64,000 nt of DNA from Gammaproteobacteria bacterium (GCA_021773235.1 JAJFKL010000032.1:186001-250000); one strand, 5' to 3'. Positions 9,614 through 19,132 are shown, counted from the first letter of the stretch. Notes: a model not told the origin generated them from the letters alone. Numbers and translations: made by a program.

Positions 9614-10197
9614 AGAAAGAAACAACATCCAATAAAGAATCTACTTCAGAGCTAGAAGAAAACATAGTTGTGGAATTGGAAAAGTTGCGTCAAAAATTAG
9701 AAGAATTATGGCTGTCCAGACAGACAGAAGTATCAAAAAAATGGGATCGCACATTACCTTTTGCAGATTATTTTGTTGATCGTTGGCGAAAGGCAGAATT
9801 ATTGGGTTTTGGTGAAGGAAGTTCTGTTTATGATAATTCTTTAATAATTGGCCAAGTCTCAGTAGGAAAGAATACCTGGATAGGACCTAATACTATATTA
9901 GATGGCTCTGGGGGATTAACTATTGGAGATAATTGTTCCATTTCTGCTGGTGTTCAGGTCTACACACATGACTCTATTGAATGGGCTCTAAGCTCAGATA
10001 ATAAACCACTGGATAAAGCACCGACTATTGTGGGAAATAATTGTTATATCGGTCCAAATGTTGTGATTGCTAAAGGCATAACTATTGGAGATCGATGTGT
10101 TATCGGTGCAAACAGTTTAGTTCTCGATGATATTGAAACAGGATCAAAAGCACACGGTACGCCGTGCAAAATAGTTGGTAAAAGTTGTCAGGAATGA
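9610..10197 (+). CDS. Hexapeptide-repeat acyltransferase (LbH fold, MAT/O-acetyltransferase-like)
   Basis: 195 aa from the ATG at 9610, which overlaps the asnB-like stop as ATGA; an in-frame ATG at 9595 is also possible. The first 60 residues are charged and probably helical. They are followed by hexapeptide coils (SVGKNTWIGPNTILDG, IGDNCSISAGVQVYTHDS, GNNCYIGPNVVIAKG). The HDS with its conserved His is the likely catalytic site, as in maltose/galactoside O-acetyltransferases. It probably adds an acetyl group to a sugar of this polymer; O- versus N-acetylation cannot be decided. Confidence 0.75.
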   Translation: MKKETTSNKESTSELEENIVVELEKLRQKLEELWLSRQTEVSKKWDRTLPFADYFVDRWRKAELLGFGEGSSVYDNSLIIGQVSVGKNTWIGPNTILDGSGGLTIGDNCSISAGVQVYTHDSIEWALSSDNKPLDKAPTIVGNNCYIGPNVVIAKGITIGDRCVIGANSLVLDDIETGSKAHGTPCKIVGKSCQE

Positions 10198-10229
10198 CAT
10201 CGACATTGATGGAGACATCATGAGCTATT

Positions 10230-11417
10230 ATGAAAGATATATTTATGTTGCAGCAAGCTGATATTTTTCAAGCGGGAATAACAATCTGTTCAAGGTGTAT
10301 CTATGATTCACGAGTAGCTTCAATAGTTTTTGACGAAGATGGTGTTTGCAATTATTGTCATCAAATTGATAAATTGAAAGAAGACTATGGAACAGGCACG
10401 GAGAAAGGAAGACTCTTATTCGAATCCATTTTAAAGGATATAAAAGAGGCGGGTCGAAATAATAAATATGATTGTGTAATTGGTGTAAGTGGAGGGACAG
10501 ACTCTTCATATTTAGTATGGCTTGCTAAAGAATGGGGCTTGCGGCCACTCGCAGTTCACTACGATAACACCTGGAATTCTGCGATTGCCACCATGAATAT
10601 TCAGCGAGTATTGTCTAAGCTAGATGTAGATCTCTATACACACGTGGTCAATAACAAGGAAGCAGATGATATATTCAAGTCCTTCTTTAAGGCTGGTGTC
10701 GCCGAAATTGAAGCTTCAACAGATCTCGGCTTTGCCTATGTTCTACGTAAAGCGGCGGCAAAATATTCCATAAAACACATACTTGAAGGGCATTCATTTA
10801 TTGAAGAAGGGTTGACGCCATTGGGAAAAAATTATTTTGACGGGCGTTATATTCAGGCAATTCACCAACAATTCGGAACTCAGCCACTAGAGACATACCC
10901 ACTAATGACATTTAGACGATTTGTAACTTCGGCTGTGTTTGATAGGGTCAAATTTATCAGGCCCTTGTGGTATATCGACTATTCAAAGCAGAAAGCACAG
11001 GATTTTCTTCGGTCCAATTTTGGATGGAAGTATTACGGTGGGCATCATCTTGAGAATCGAATGACCGCTTTTCTGCATGGGATCTATGCCCCGCAAAAAT
11101 TTAAAATGGATTTCAGAAATAATACACTAGCTGCCTGTGTAAGAAATGGTGTAATGACACGTGAACAGGCATGGGCTGATTACAATAAGCCGCCTGTTAT
11201 TGAAGATGAGTTACTCGATTATTTTAAAAAACGACTTGATATCTCAGATGATTTATATGAACAAATAATGTCTGCGCCGCCAAGATCATGGGATGAATAT
11301 CCAACCTATAAGAAACGATTTGAACGCTTACGGTTATTTTTTTCAGTGCTTGCAAAATTAAATCTGGTGCCGATGAGTTTTTATCTTAAATATTGTTTTC
11401 CTGTGAAGGAAACATGA
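10230..11417 (+). CDS. wbpG: N-acetyl sugar amidotransferase (WbpG-like)
   Basis: 395 aa. The CSRCIYD and CNYC pairs (about residues 21-24 and 41-44) form the zinc-type knot of this family. The PP-loop GVSGGTDSSY (about 87-96) binds ATP to activate the substrate. WbpG works with HisH and HisF paralogues, which supply ammonia, to convert an N-acetyl group to an acetamidino group; both partners follow directly. The start is uncertain: the best Shine-Dalgarno (GGAG at 10211) faces an ATG at 10220 that opens a 13-codon overlapping frame, and ATG 10245 is a further in-frame choice. Confidence 0.85.
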   Translation: MKDIFMLQQADIFQAGITICSRCIYDSRVASIVFDEDGVCNYCHQIDKLKEDYGTGTEKGRLLFESILKDIKEAGRNNKYDCVIGVSGGTDSSYLVWLAKEWGLRPLAVHYDNTWNSAIATMNIQRVLSKLDVDLYTHVVNNKEADDIFKSFFKAGVAEIEASTDLGFAYVLRKAAAKYSIKHILEGHSFIEEGLTPLGKNYFDGRYIQAIHQQFGTQPLETYPLMTFRRFVTSAVFDRVKFIRPLWYIDYSKQKAQDFLRSNFGWKYYGGHHLENRMTAFLHGIYAPQKFKMDFRNNTLAACVRNGVMTREQAWADYNKPPVIEDELLDYFKKRLDISDDLYEQIMSAPPRSWDEYPTYKKRFERLRLFFSVLAKLNLVPMSFYLKYCFPVKET

Positions 11418-11567
11418 ACTAATAGAAACCATTATGGATAGTTTCAAAAGAGTAATTAGTTGTATGCACGAAATAACATCTGGATTTTTAGTCCGCCATA
11501 AAAACACATCAATGACATGCTCCCCGGCATGCACGACAAATCATAATCAAAAGTTGTTCATAGAATC

Positions 11568-12173
11568 ATGATAACGATTATTGATTATGGCTTAGGTAAT
11601 TTGGGTTCAATTCAAAATATGTTTAAACGTATTGGTGAAGAGATTGTTGTTACTAATGATTTTGATGTGATTGATAAAGCTACAAAACTGTTATTACCTG
11701 GTGTCGGGGCATTTGATAATGCCATGTTTCGCATTAATGACAGTGGCCTGCGCGAGATTCTTGAACGCAAGGTGTTCACAGAGAAAGTGCCTATCCTCGG
11801 GATATGTCTAGGTATGCAGCTTCTTACCTGTGCTAGTGAGGAAGGAAGCTTGCAGGGCTTGGGCTGGATAAAGGCATCAACCAAACGTTTCCCCGCGGAA
11901 TCGGGATTAAAAGTACCTCACATGGGTTGGAATATTGTGAAACCAAACCAAGACAGCGAATTGATTAACGATTTGCCGAATGAATCCCGGTTTTATTTTG
12001 TTCACTCTTATTACGTAGAGGTAGATAGTCAGAAAGACTCTATACTCAAAGCTGACTATAGCATCACATTTGATGCGGCAATTCAAAACGAAAATGTTTA
12101 TGGCGTTCAGTTTCATCCGGAAAAAAGCCATAAATTCGGTATGCAATTACTCAAAAATTTTGTGCAACTTTAA
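11568..12173 (+). CDS. hisH: HisH-like glutamine amidotransferase for sugar amidination
   Basis: 201 aa, class I (triad) glutaminase. The nucleophile elbow is GICLGMQLL (Cys about residue 82), and the His-Glu pair lies in FHPEKS near the C-terminus. The oxyanion strand LPGVGAFDNAM is intact. In this place, between wbpG and a HisF paralogue, it makes ammonia for WbpG and is unlikely to serve histidine synthesis. Its last base is the first base of the hisF start codon (TAATG overlap at 12171-12175), so the pair is translationally coupled. Confidence 0.87.
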   Translation: MITIIDYGLGNLGSIQNMFKRIGEEIVVTNDFDVIDKATKLLLPGVGAFDNAMFRINDSGLREILERKVFTEKVPILGICLGMQLLTCASEEGSLQGLGWIKASTKRFPAESGLKVPHMGWNIVKPNQDSELINDLPNESRFYFVHSYYVEVDSQKDSILKADYSITFDAAIQNENVYGVQFHPEKSHKFGMQLLKNFVQL

Positions 12174-12934
12174 TGTTACGTACACGTATTATTCCTACCT
12201 TATTGTTACACGACGAAAGTCTTGTTAAGACAGTACGCTTCAATAAGTTTACTTATGTTGGTGACCCATGCAATACAGTGCGTATTTTTAACGAGCTAGA
12301 AGTCGATGAATTGCTTTTTCTGGATATTACAGCAAGTCGTGAAAAACGCTCTCCAAATTTGAAGCTTCTTGCAAACATAGCTAATGAGTGTTTTATGCCG
12401 CTTGCTTATGGTGGCGGAATTCGTACTTTAGATGCCGCCAAAGCGATATTTGAAATAGGTTTTGAAAAAGTTGTTGTTAATACATCTGCGATAGAAACAC
12501 CTGAGTTGATAACTAAGCTTTCGGATCATTATGGTAGCCAGGCTGTAATCGTTTCATTGGATGTAAAAAAGGATTTGTTAGGTGCTTACCATGTATGTAC
12601 TTATTCTGGAACAAAAAAATTAAAATATGATCCGGTAGAACAAGCAAAAAAAATGGAGTCATTGGGTGCTGGTGAGATTCTGCTAACATCTATTGAACGA
12701 GAAGGGACATGGAATGGATTTGATCTGGAGTTAATAAAAGACGTGACCGGGGCTGTTAGTGTACCTGTTGTTGCCCACGGCGGCGCAGGAACGATTGAAC
12801 ATATCGGCGAGGTCGTTAAGTATTCTGGTGCTTCTGCAGTCGCTTTGGGAAGCATGGTGGTTTTTCAGAAGAAAGGCATGGGAGTGTTGGTGAATTTCCC
12901 GGATGAAGATCAAGTGAATGCGGTTTTGTTATGA
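12173..12934 (+). CDS. hisF: HisF-like ammonia-channel/synthase paralogue for sugar amidination
   Basis: 253 aa TIM barrel (LAYGGGIRT, VSLDVKK, VVAHGGAGT). Canonical HisF begins with a CLDV-type strand whose Asp11 is catalytic; here the strand reads IIPTLLLHDE, so the Asp is replaced by Leu, while the second Asp (VSLDVKK) remains. This pattern marks the LPS-associated HisF2 group, which I take to act as a channel or partner for WbpG and HisH and not in histidine synthesis. It ends in ATGA with the following membrane protein. Confidence 0.87.
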   Translation: MLRTRIIPTLLLHDESLVKTVRFNKFTYVGDPCNTVRIFNELEVDELLFLDITASREKRSPNLKLLANIANECFMPLAYGGGIRTLDAAKAIFEIGFEKVVVNTSAIETPELITKLSDHYGSQAVIVSLDVKKDLLGAYHVCTYSGTKKLKYDPVEQAKKMESLGAGEILLTSIEREGTWNGFDLELIKDVTGAVSVPVVAHGGAGTIEHIGEVVKYSGASAVALGSMVVFQKKGMGVLVNFPDEDQVNAVLL

Positions 12935-14508
12935 CAATGGAAGCTACAAATCTGGAGAATCTATTGCTTGTGATCATTTTAATTCTAATTGCTTTTGCTT
13001 TGGCTTTTGTTGCGACTTATCAGCAAGTAAAAAAACTAAAAGAATGTGGTTCAGATCATTCGGTACATCTCTTTTTAATCGATAAAATACGAAATAATGG
13101 ACATCGCTTATTCTCAACGGTGCCGGACATACTTAATGAGGCGTATCTAGGAGCTTTTCCTCTGTTTGTCCATTACCTGTTATCTTTCTTAAAACCTGAT
13201 GTTGTTGAAAAGGTATCGTTAATATTGAATCCCTTAATAAATGCATTTTTAGTCGTTATGATGTGTTTATCCTATTATTATTTAATAGATAAAGTAGCGA
13301 GTGAAGATTTATTTGTAGTCGGTTTTTTTATCGCATTTTGTCCTCAGTTTTACCATGCATTTAGTGCAAGAAACTTTGGGATAAGCTCTCGCCCTTTAGG
13401 AATACTGTTGATTTCTGCATTGGTTATAACAAATTATCTATATCAGTATTATGATGAACAATTCATTTTCCTGATTGCAGGCGTTTTTTTGTGTTATTTG
13501 ATTTGGGGGAGTAATACATTTGCCCAGCAGACGTTTGTTTTGTCTGGAATACTCATGGGGAGTATTTATTCTGACTGGTTTATCTTGGTTTGCGTCTTTA
13601 TTTCTGTGCTTATATTTATTTTAATTCATAAAAAATATGCACTTTCTTATTTGTTTCGAACAGGGTTGTTTATCTATACTTATGCTACTCAAATTGCAAA
13701 AACATATATTCTAAAACAGCGATATAGTATTTGGAGAGATCTTGTTTATGATATCTATGTCAAGTTAAAAAATGAACCGGCCACTAAATCCATACAATAT
13801 GCTTACAACAACTCTATTTTAATAGTACTGTTTTTGAACCCATTTATTATAATCACGATCCTGCCATTTAATTTTATCGAAGAACCATTTTTAGTGCATT
13901 GCCAGAATTTTTCAATCTGTTGTTTTATATTATTTATAATGACGTCATTTCGTTGCACTCGTTTTCTTGGAGAGCCTGAAAGATATGTTGAAATGGCAAG
14001 CAGTTCTTCAATTATAGTAACAGTTGGATTGCTTAGTTTTATTGATTTCAATTTATATGCAGCTGTCTTGGTAGCGTACTGTCTTCTGCTCTATTTCCTT
14101 CAGATGTTTGTGGTAGATAAGTTAAAAGCTCATGTAGGAAGAAAAAAGAATACGCTGCAAAAGGTTGAAGAGACTATCAATTTATCGTCTAAGGAAAAGT
14201 GTGAACAAGTTCGATTTTATTCGAATAGCGAGGACGTGACAAAAATGTTTATGAACAATGATTGGGGTTTTGCACGTTTTTGGTCTCCGGACACTAAATT
14301 TGCAGGATATAATTTTCAATCTGCCTATTATCAATTTCCATTTTATACCAGAGAGTTGTCTAATGAGGTGTTAGAACAGTATAAGATAAATTATGTTGTC
14401 TATGATAAAAATAACTTTATAGATGAGCCACACAACCCGGGTTTGAATGTCGTAAAAAAAATATTCGAAGATAAAGATTATTTGGTATATAGGCTTGAGT
14501 GGTGTTAG
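12931..14508 (+). CDS. Multi-spanning membrane protein, possible GT-C-type glycosyltransferase
   Basis: 525 aa. About ten hydrophobic segments lie between residues 10 and 390, followed by a soluble C-terminal domain of about 120 residues with many aromatic residues (NNDWGFARFWS, NFQSAYYQFPFY). The first TM segment is followed by a cytosolic/periplasmic stretch HSVHLFLIDKIRNNGHR. The layout resembles GT-C transferases, which use lipid-linked donors, with a soluble C-terminal module, but I see no decisive acidic motif. It could also be a second polymerase-like protein. The start overlaps hisF as ATGA. Confidence 0.55.
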   Translation: MTMEATNLENLLLVIILILIAFALAFVATYQQVKKLKECGSDHSVHLFLIDKIRNNGHRLFSTVPDILNEAYLGAFPLFVHYLLSFLKPDVVEKVSLILNPLINAFLVVMMCLSYYYLIDKVASEDLFVVGFFIAFCPQFYHAFSARNFGISSRPLGILLISALVITNYLYQYYDEQFIFLIAGVFLCYLIWGSNTFAQQTFVLSGILMGSIYSDWFILVCVFISVLIFILIHKKYALSYLFRTGLFIYTYATQIAKTYILKQRYSIWRDLVYDIYVKLKNEPATKSIQYAYNNSILIVLFLNPFIIITILPFNFIEEPFLVHCQNFSICCFILFIMTSFRCTRFLGEPERYVEMASSSSIIVTVGLLSFIDFNLYAAVLVAYCLLLYFLQMFVVDKLKAHVGRKKNTLQKVEETINLSSKEKCEQVRFYSNSEDVTKMFMNNDWGFARFWSPDTKFAGYNFQSAYYQFPFYTRELSNEVLEQYKINYVVYDKNNFIDEPHNPGLNVVKKIFEDKDYLVYRLEWC

Positions 14509-14521
14509 TTAACGGTAGTTT

Positions 14522-15847
14522 ATGCTGAAAAAAGCATTAGAAAGTGAGATATTTAAGAATATCTCCTGGCAGTGGTTTTCAGTTGCAATAACAGCCAGCT
14601 TTGGTTTTATTCAATCTATTTTTATTGCAAGAAGCATCGGAGTCTATGAGTTTGGACTTTTTGCATTAGCGATGGGAGTTGCGTCATTAGCGATGCAACT
14701 ACTGGATATTCGATATTTAGATGTGTTGGTAAAATATCTAACTGAGTTTAGGGAGAACGAGACAGAAAATACTTGTTTAAGTTTGATCTTCTTGAGTTTT
14801 TTCTATGCCGCAATAGCATACATAATCGTACTCCTGATACTTTTGCTCTTTGGAGATGTCATTCAAGGCATTCTCTTTTCTGAAGAAAAGTATTCTACAA
14901 TTAAAACGTTATTGATACTTTGTCTCAGCAATGTTTTTATTAATGTACATTTATATCCGATTTTTCAATCGGTATTCAGGGTATATTCACGTGTCAAAGC
15001 TCTTTCAATATTAACAGCTTGTCTCTACACCACACGTTTATGCATGGTCGTTGTTATGCTTTGGTATCTTGGACTTGGACTAGTAAGCGCATTGGTTGCA
15101 TTATTATGTGTGAATATTATATTTTTGTTTTTCTATGCCATTGTAGCGATTAGAACTTTATTGACTGATACACCTACCGGATTTTGTTTCAAAAGTTCTT
15201 TTTTAGTATTAGAGAATCAAAATTTACGCAAATTCATAAAAAATATTTATTTCACATCATTGTTTTCTATTCCGTCAAAGGAACTAGACATCAATATACT
15301 AGGTGTTATGGCAGATCCAGCACAGATAGGAGTGTACCGGATTGCTAAAAATTTTTATGCTGTAATTTGGGCATTCATTGACCCTGTAGTACTGGTGTTA
15401 TATGCCGATCTCACTAAGAAATATATCGCAAAAGAGTATAAGGAGATTATTTCACTTATAAGAAAGGTATCTATTGCTGGTTTTGTTGCTTCAGTGTTAA
15501 TGATTTTATTGGCACTCGTGGGATTTGAGTACATCATAAGTTTTACCGTAGGCGACGATTTTCAAGATGCAAAGAATCTTTTTTGTGTGATGTTGGCGGG
15601 CTCGATAATCTGGGCGAGTTTTATTTGGATATACCCTGTTTTTTTATTTTTAGGTGAAACTCAAATTATTTTTAAGACAACGCTCATTTCCGGTATATTA
15701 TCAGCGTGTTTATTTTATCTGCTAACTTTACAATATGGTGTGCTTGGTACTACGGTGGCTTATTCTCTTACACCTGTAATTGTCAGCATCCTACAAATCA
15801 TTGGTTTGCGAAATTGCAATAGTTTTATGCCGATAAGACAATGCTAA
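14522..15847 (+). CDS. wzx: Wzx-type O-unit flippase (MOP superfamily)
   Basis: 441 aa with about twelve TM segments spread over the whole length and the charged N-terminus (LKKALESEIFKNISWQW) before the first helix, as in polysaccharide transporters of the MOP exporter superfamily. FGLFALAMGVASLAMQLLD matches the N-terminal Wzx pattern of YGLFxLxxxxxxLxxxLxD. It should flip undecaprenyl-PP-linked repeat units to the periplasm for Wzy. It overlaps wzy by 7 bases. Confidence 0.83.
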   Translation: MLKKALESEIFKNISWQWFSVAITASFGFIQSIFIARSIGVYEFGLFALAMGVASLAMQLLDIRYLDVLVKYLTEFRENETENTCLSLIFLSFFYAAIAYIIVLLILLLFGDVIQGILFSEEKYSTIKTLLILCLSNVFINVHLYPIFQSVFRVYSRVKALSILTACLYTTRLCMVVVMLWYLGLGLVSALVALLCVNIIFLFFYAIVAIRTLLTDTPTGFCFKSSFLVLENQNLRKFIKNIYFTSLFSIPSKELDINILGVMADPAQIGVYRIAKNFYAVIWAFIDPVVLVLYADLTKKYIAKEYKEIISLIRKVSIAGFVASVLMILLALVGFEYIISFTVGDDFQDAKNLFCVMLAGSIIWASFIWIYPVFLFLGETQIIFKTTLISGILSACLFYLLTLQYGVLGTTVAYSLTPVIVSILQIIGLRNCNSFMPIRQC

Positions 15848-17121
15848 TATTAATAACGCTTCTTTTATGTCTTTTCCTATATGGAATAAATCGAGATATA
15901 TTCTCACCTGCCAAGATTTTTGTTATTAATTTAGTGGTGTATCATTTTGATATCTTTTTTAATGATTATTCACTGGCTACGCAAGTCACATATGTCTTTT
16001 ATATTTTTCTGGCATTCTTGCTGGGCTGGCTTGAGTTTTTCTATTACAGAAATATATCACTGAAACCCAGCATAGATAAAAGACGATATTTCATTGAGAA
16101 GATAAAGAATAGGCGGGTGCATGGTTTAATATGGATGGCAAGCAGCCTACCTTTGCTTGGTCAACTATATATGTTTTATCATTTTGGTGGTGTTCAACAG
16201 TATCTTACAGCGTTGCCTGCCAAGGTAGTGTCTTTTCAGGGGCTGGGGTTTTATTTGATAGCAATTTCCCTATTTCAGGTGATCAATCTTGTTTATTTTA
16301 CTTACTTACTCATGCGGGTTGATTGTAAAAAAAGAGAATTATTTATATATTTAATCCATCTGTCTCTTGGTATTACTCTTGCCGTTTTGTCTGCTTCCAG
16401 GACAGGCATACTAATTTATTTTGTTTATATAGCGATAATATTACATTATTATTATCGTCCCGTTCGTATAGTTACTCTGATGTTTCTGGGCACGTTTCTG
16501 CTTTTATCTGCATCTATATTGGAAGTAACTAGATATAATTTTAGTATTGATGCAATTCCCACAGCTCTAAAAAATAGGAATGTAGGAACATTACAACATT
16601 TTAAGTATGGACTGGTTCCTCTGGAATTGGTTTATTCAAGAGATATAACGGAATTACATTATGGGGCTTCCTATATGAGCTTGGTGACGAATTTTATTCC
16701 GAGGGCTATTTACCCTGATAAGCCAGCTAGTGGTGGTGTGATTTTTACAGACGCATACTACAGAGACATATATAAAAGTAGGACTTCAAACCTAGCGACT
16801 GGACTATTACCAGAAGCATTTATAAACTTTTCATTTATTGGCGGGATTCTGTTTTCTATAATTGCATATATTATGATGTTTGCCCCCCTTTTAAAATACT
16901 ACACATGCAAGATTAGAAATAAAAGTTCCGATTTTTTTTCAAGTTTGAGGTTTCCTGCTTATATACTAATTTGTAATGGTCTTGGTGCAATACTGGTTGT
17001 TGAATTTACAAATTTATTTTTGTTTTTAATTATTAAGGTAGTATTTATTGTCCTGCTTGTGTGTGTTATAAAATCGATTATAGGAAGCGTCAACCCTTCT
17101 ATCAAAGTAAGAATGGTATAA
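15841..17121 (+). CDS. wzy: Wzy-type O-antigen repeat-unit polymerase
   Basis: 426 aa with about ten TM segments. The periplasmic loop carries LSASRTGI (arginine at about residue 188) and the run NFIPRAIYPDKPASGG followed by LLPEAFINF, the pattern of the oligosaccharide repeat-unit polymerase family, where arginines in two periplasmic loops are catalytic. It overlaps wzx and ends before a 242-base gap without a convincing gene. It polymerises flipped units at the outer face of the inner membrane under Wzz control. Confidence 0.82.
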   Translation: MLILITLLLCLFLYGINRDIFSPAKIFVINLVVYHFDIFFNDYSLATQVTYVFYIFLAFLLGWLEFFYYRNISLKPSIDKRRYFIEKIKNRRVHGLIWMASSLPLLGQLYMFYHFGGVQQYLTALPAKVVSFQGLGFYLIAISLFQVINLVYFTYLLMRVDCKKRELFIYLIHLSLGITLAVLSASRTGILIYFVYIAIILHYYYRPVRIVTLMFLGTFLLLSASILEVTRYNFSIDAIPTALKNRNVGTLQHFKYGLVPLELVYSRDITELHYGASYMSLVTNFIPRAIYPDKPASGGVIFTDAYYRDIYKSRTSNLATGLLPEAFINFSFIGGILFSIIAYIMMFAPLLKYYTCKIRNKSSDFFSSLRFPAYILICNGLGAILVVEFTNLFLFLIIKVVFIVLLVCVIKSIIGSVNPSIKVRMV

Positions 17122-17363
17122 ATATGTTAGTATAATCTATGATGTAGTGCATCAACCATAATATTATTTAGCAAAATGAATTAGTGTTGTTCATTCTCTA
17201 TGTCAAGCTAAAGTATTGGGTTACAACGTCAGTAAAAAATATGTTGGGTTTGATTTTTGTTACGAATTTCTGTTTGTCTTGATGAAAAAAATGAACATAT
17301 TAGTTGTTATTAGAACTCGCATTTACAAATTTAATTAACAATATATTAAATAAAAATTAACCT

Positions 17364-18506
17364 ATGAAAATTTTTCTAAATCTTCTGGCTGGAGTTGCTG
17401 GTGGACCAATAAACCGGGCAAAAGAATTTCTCGATATCTTTGATGAAAAGTATTCTGATGGTGACAGCTTGATCGTTATAAAAGAAAAAGGTTTTTTGGA
17501 CGAGTATGTTTCAAAGCCGGGTAGAGTGGTTATCGATGTTGTCTTGAGACATAGAAAATTACGATTGTTACACAGGATAGCATGGGAAAATTTGATGATG
17601 TATAAAGTTATAAAAACTCATCAACCTGATGTGTTTTTGACATTTTCACATTACTTGCCTTTTTCTCACAACAGTAAAATTCCTTCTGTTGTAGGCGTCG
17701 CAAATTTAGCTCCGTTCTCACTAGAAGCACAGGAAGAAGAATTATGGCCTATACGTTTAAAAATGCGACTTCTTAAAAATACGATATTAAATTCCTGTGG
17801 ACGAGCGACACATATACTTGCTCTTTCTGAAACATGCAAAAAAACACTAGTAGATCATGGTCTTAGTAGCGATGATATTACTGTTGCTTCTAATGGCGTA
17901 AGCAGTTATTGGAAACAGAAGTCTTTGCCATCCTCGACATTGAAACGTATAGGAGTGACTAAGCCATTTATTTTGTACGTCTCCCATGTGCAACGTTACA
18001 AAAATCAAATCAGACTTATTGAGGCCTACTCAAGATTAGAACCTAAGATCCGGCAAAATTATCAGCTTGTTTTAGTCGGGTCAGCACAAAACTATGATTA
18101 TTATAGAGAACTTCATTCTCTTATTTTTAAAAAAAATATGTCCACTGATGTATTATTAGTGCCAGGCATGGACAAAGAGAATCTTCGGAATTTATACCAA
18201 TCCACTGTGTTATTTGTATGTCCATCATTGATTGAAAACTGTCCTAATACATTACTTGAAGCCATGATGTCTGGTGCTCCAGTTGCTGCTAGTAATATAT
18301 TGCCCATGCCCGAATTTGCAAAGGATGCCGCAAAATATTTTAATCCTCTTGATGAAGACTCGATTTGTCAGTCACTGAGTGAAATATTATCGAAACCCCC
18401 GATATATTTAGAAGAAATGAAAACTCTTTCTAGTAATCAGGCTGAAAAATATACGTGGGATATGTTTGTCGAGAACGTTAGAAATATTTGTTACTCTGTT
18501 GTATAA
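17364..18506 (+). CDS. Glycosyltransferase family 4 (GT-B fold)
   Basis: 380 aa. The C-terminal donor domain has FILYVSHVQRYKNQIRLIEA and the EX7E motif ENCPNTLLEAMMSG (about residues 292-305), which retain the sugar nucleotide in retaining GT4 enzymes. The N-terminal GGPINR loop is the acceptor side. It is flanked by two gaps (242 and 372 bases), so it may have been acquired on its own. The sugar transferred is not determinable. Confidence 0.83.
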   Translation: MKIFLNLLAGVAGGPINRAKEFLDIFDEKYSDGDSLIVIKEKGFLDEYVSKPGRVVIDVVLRHRKLRLLHRIAWENLMMYKVIKTHQPDVFLTFSHYLPFSHNSKIPSVVGVANLAPFSLEAQEEELWPIRLKMRLLKNTILNSCGRATHILALSETCKKTLVDHGLSSDDITVASNGVSSYWKQKSLPSSTLKRIGVTKPFILYVSHVQRYKNQIRLIEAYSRLEPKIRQNYQLVLVGSAQNYDYYRELHSLIFKKNMSTDVLLVPGMDKENLRNLYQSTVLFVCPSLIENCPNTLLEAMMSGAPVAASNILPMPEFAKDAAKYFNPLDEDSICQSLSEILSKPPIYLEEMKTLSSNQAEKYTWDMFVENVRNICYSVV

Positions 18507-18878
18507 ATGATTTTAAGTAGCTATTAACTTGAAATACTATTTAGCTCTCTTTCAGTCTTGCTCGATCTTGATGAGTTCTTGTTGAAGAGCGTTGTGTGGA
18601 CTAAGAGTTATCCTGATATATAGATTTCGACATTAATATTTTGGTATAACAGACAATTAATATCGATATGTGCTGCTACCATAAGGCATGGCAATACTGT
18701 TTATCTATATGCCGATGATAGAAGTAAGTTCAATTCTGAAGTTCTGTGTAAGAAATGAGATGCGACAATACTTATGTGTCATCCCAAAAGGGATTCCTGC
18801 AAACAATTGTAAATAACAATCTCAAGTATTAGCTTGAGTTTATATCTTGTCTTAATATTGAAATCCAAAGAGGTGTTT
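18507..18878 (+). other. Non-coding gap, AT-rich
   Basis: 372 bases without a convincing gene. The only structures seen are a 6-bp hairpin CTCAAG/CTTGAG near 18822-18838 and weak short frames. It separates the GT4 gene from the DPGTG cassette and may hold that cassette's promoter, which I cannot place with confidence. Confidence 0.5.
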
Positions 18879-19130
18879 ATGAAAAAAAATAGTGCTGGTA
18901 TTTTATTGTCCTTTGCATTGACAATGATTTCACCAAATGTATTTGCATACCTTGATCCTGGTACTGGCGGCATGATAATTCAAGCAATTATTGCAATCTT
19001 TGTTGGGGCGGGTCTTTTCTTCAGTCATTTGAGATTGAAAATATCAGCGTTTTATAATTCTATTCTTCAACGACTGAAAGGGAATGATACAAAATCTACA
19101 GAGCCTGAAGAGAATCAACCAAAAGAGTAA
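18879..19130 (+). CDS. Small exported membrane protein with DPGTG motif
   Basis: 83 aa from the ATG at 18879, chosen because AAAGAGG at 18867-18873 is correctly spaced; the longer TTG frame from 18834 is not needed. A signal peptide ends at VFA (residue 23), followed at once by YLDPGTGGM, then a TM helix of about 20 residues and a charged tail. Small proteins with this Y-(I/L)-DPGTG motif recur beside polysaccharide and AlkP-type genes; the function is unknown to me. Two bases separate it from the methyltransferase, and the trio 18879-21983 looks like one unit. Confidence 0.72.
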   Translation: MKKNSAGILLSFALTMISPNVFAYLDPGTGGMIIQAIIAIFVGAGLFFSHLRLKISAFYNSILQRLKGNDTKSTEPEENQPKE

Positions 19131-19132
19131 AT

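Noticed and set aside
11434-11571. A 45-codon frame between wbpG and hisH ending in ATGA overlap with hisH.
   Set aside because: No ribosome site, no recognisable motif, and the sequence has an imperfect CATGC/GCATG hairpin; probably a non-coding spacer.
11568-12934. Histidine biosynthesis genes hisH and hisF.
   Set aside because: They follow wbpG, are coupled to polysaccharide genes, and HisF lacks Asp11.
17122-17363. A possible short gene or promoter in the gap between wzy and the GT4 gene.
   Set aside because: Only AT-rich sequence with frequent stops; no -35/-10 pair that I trust.
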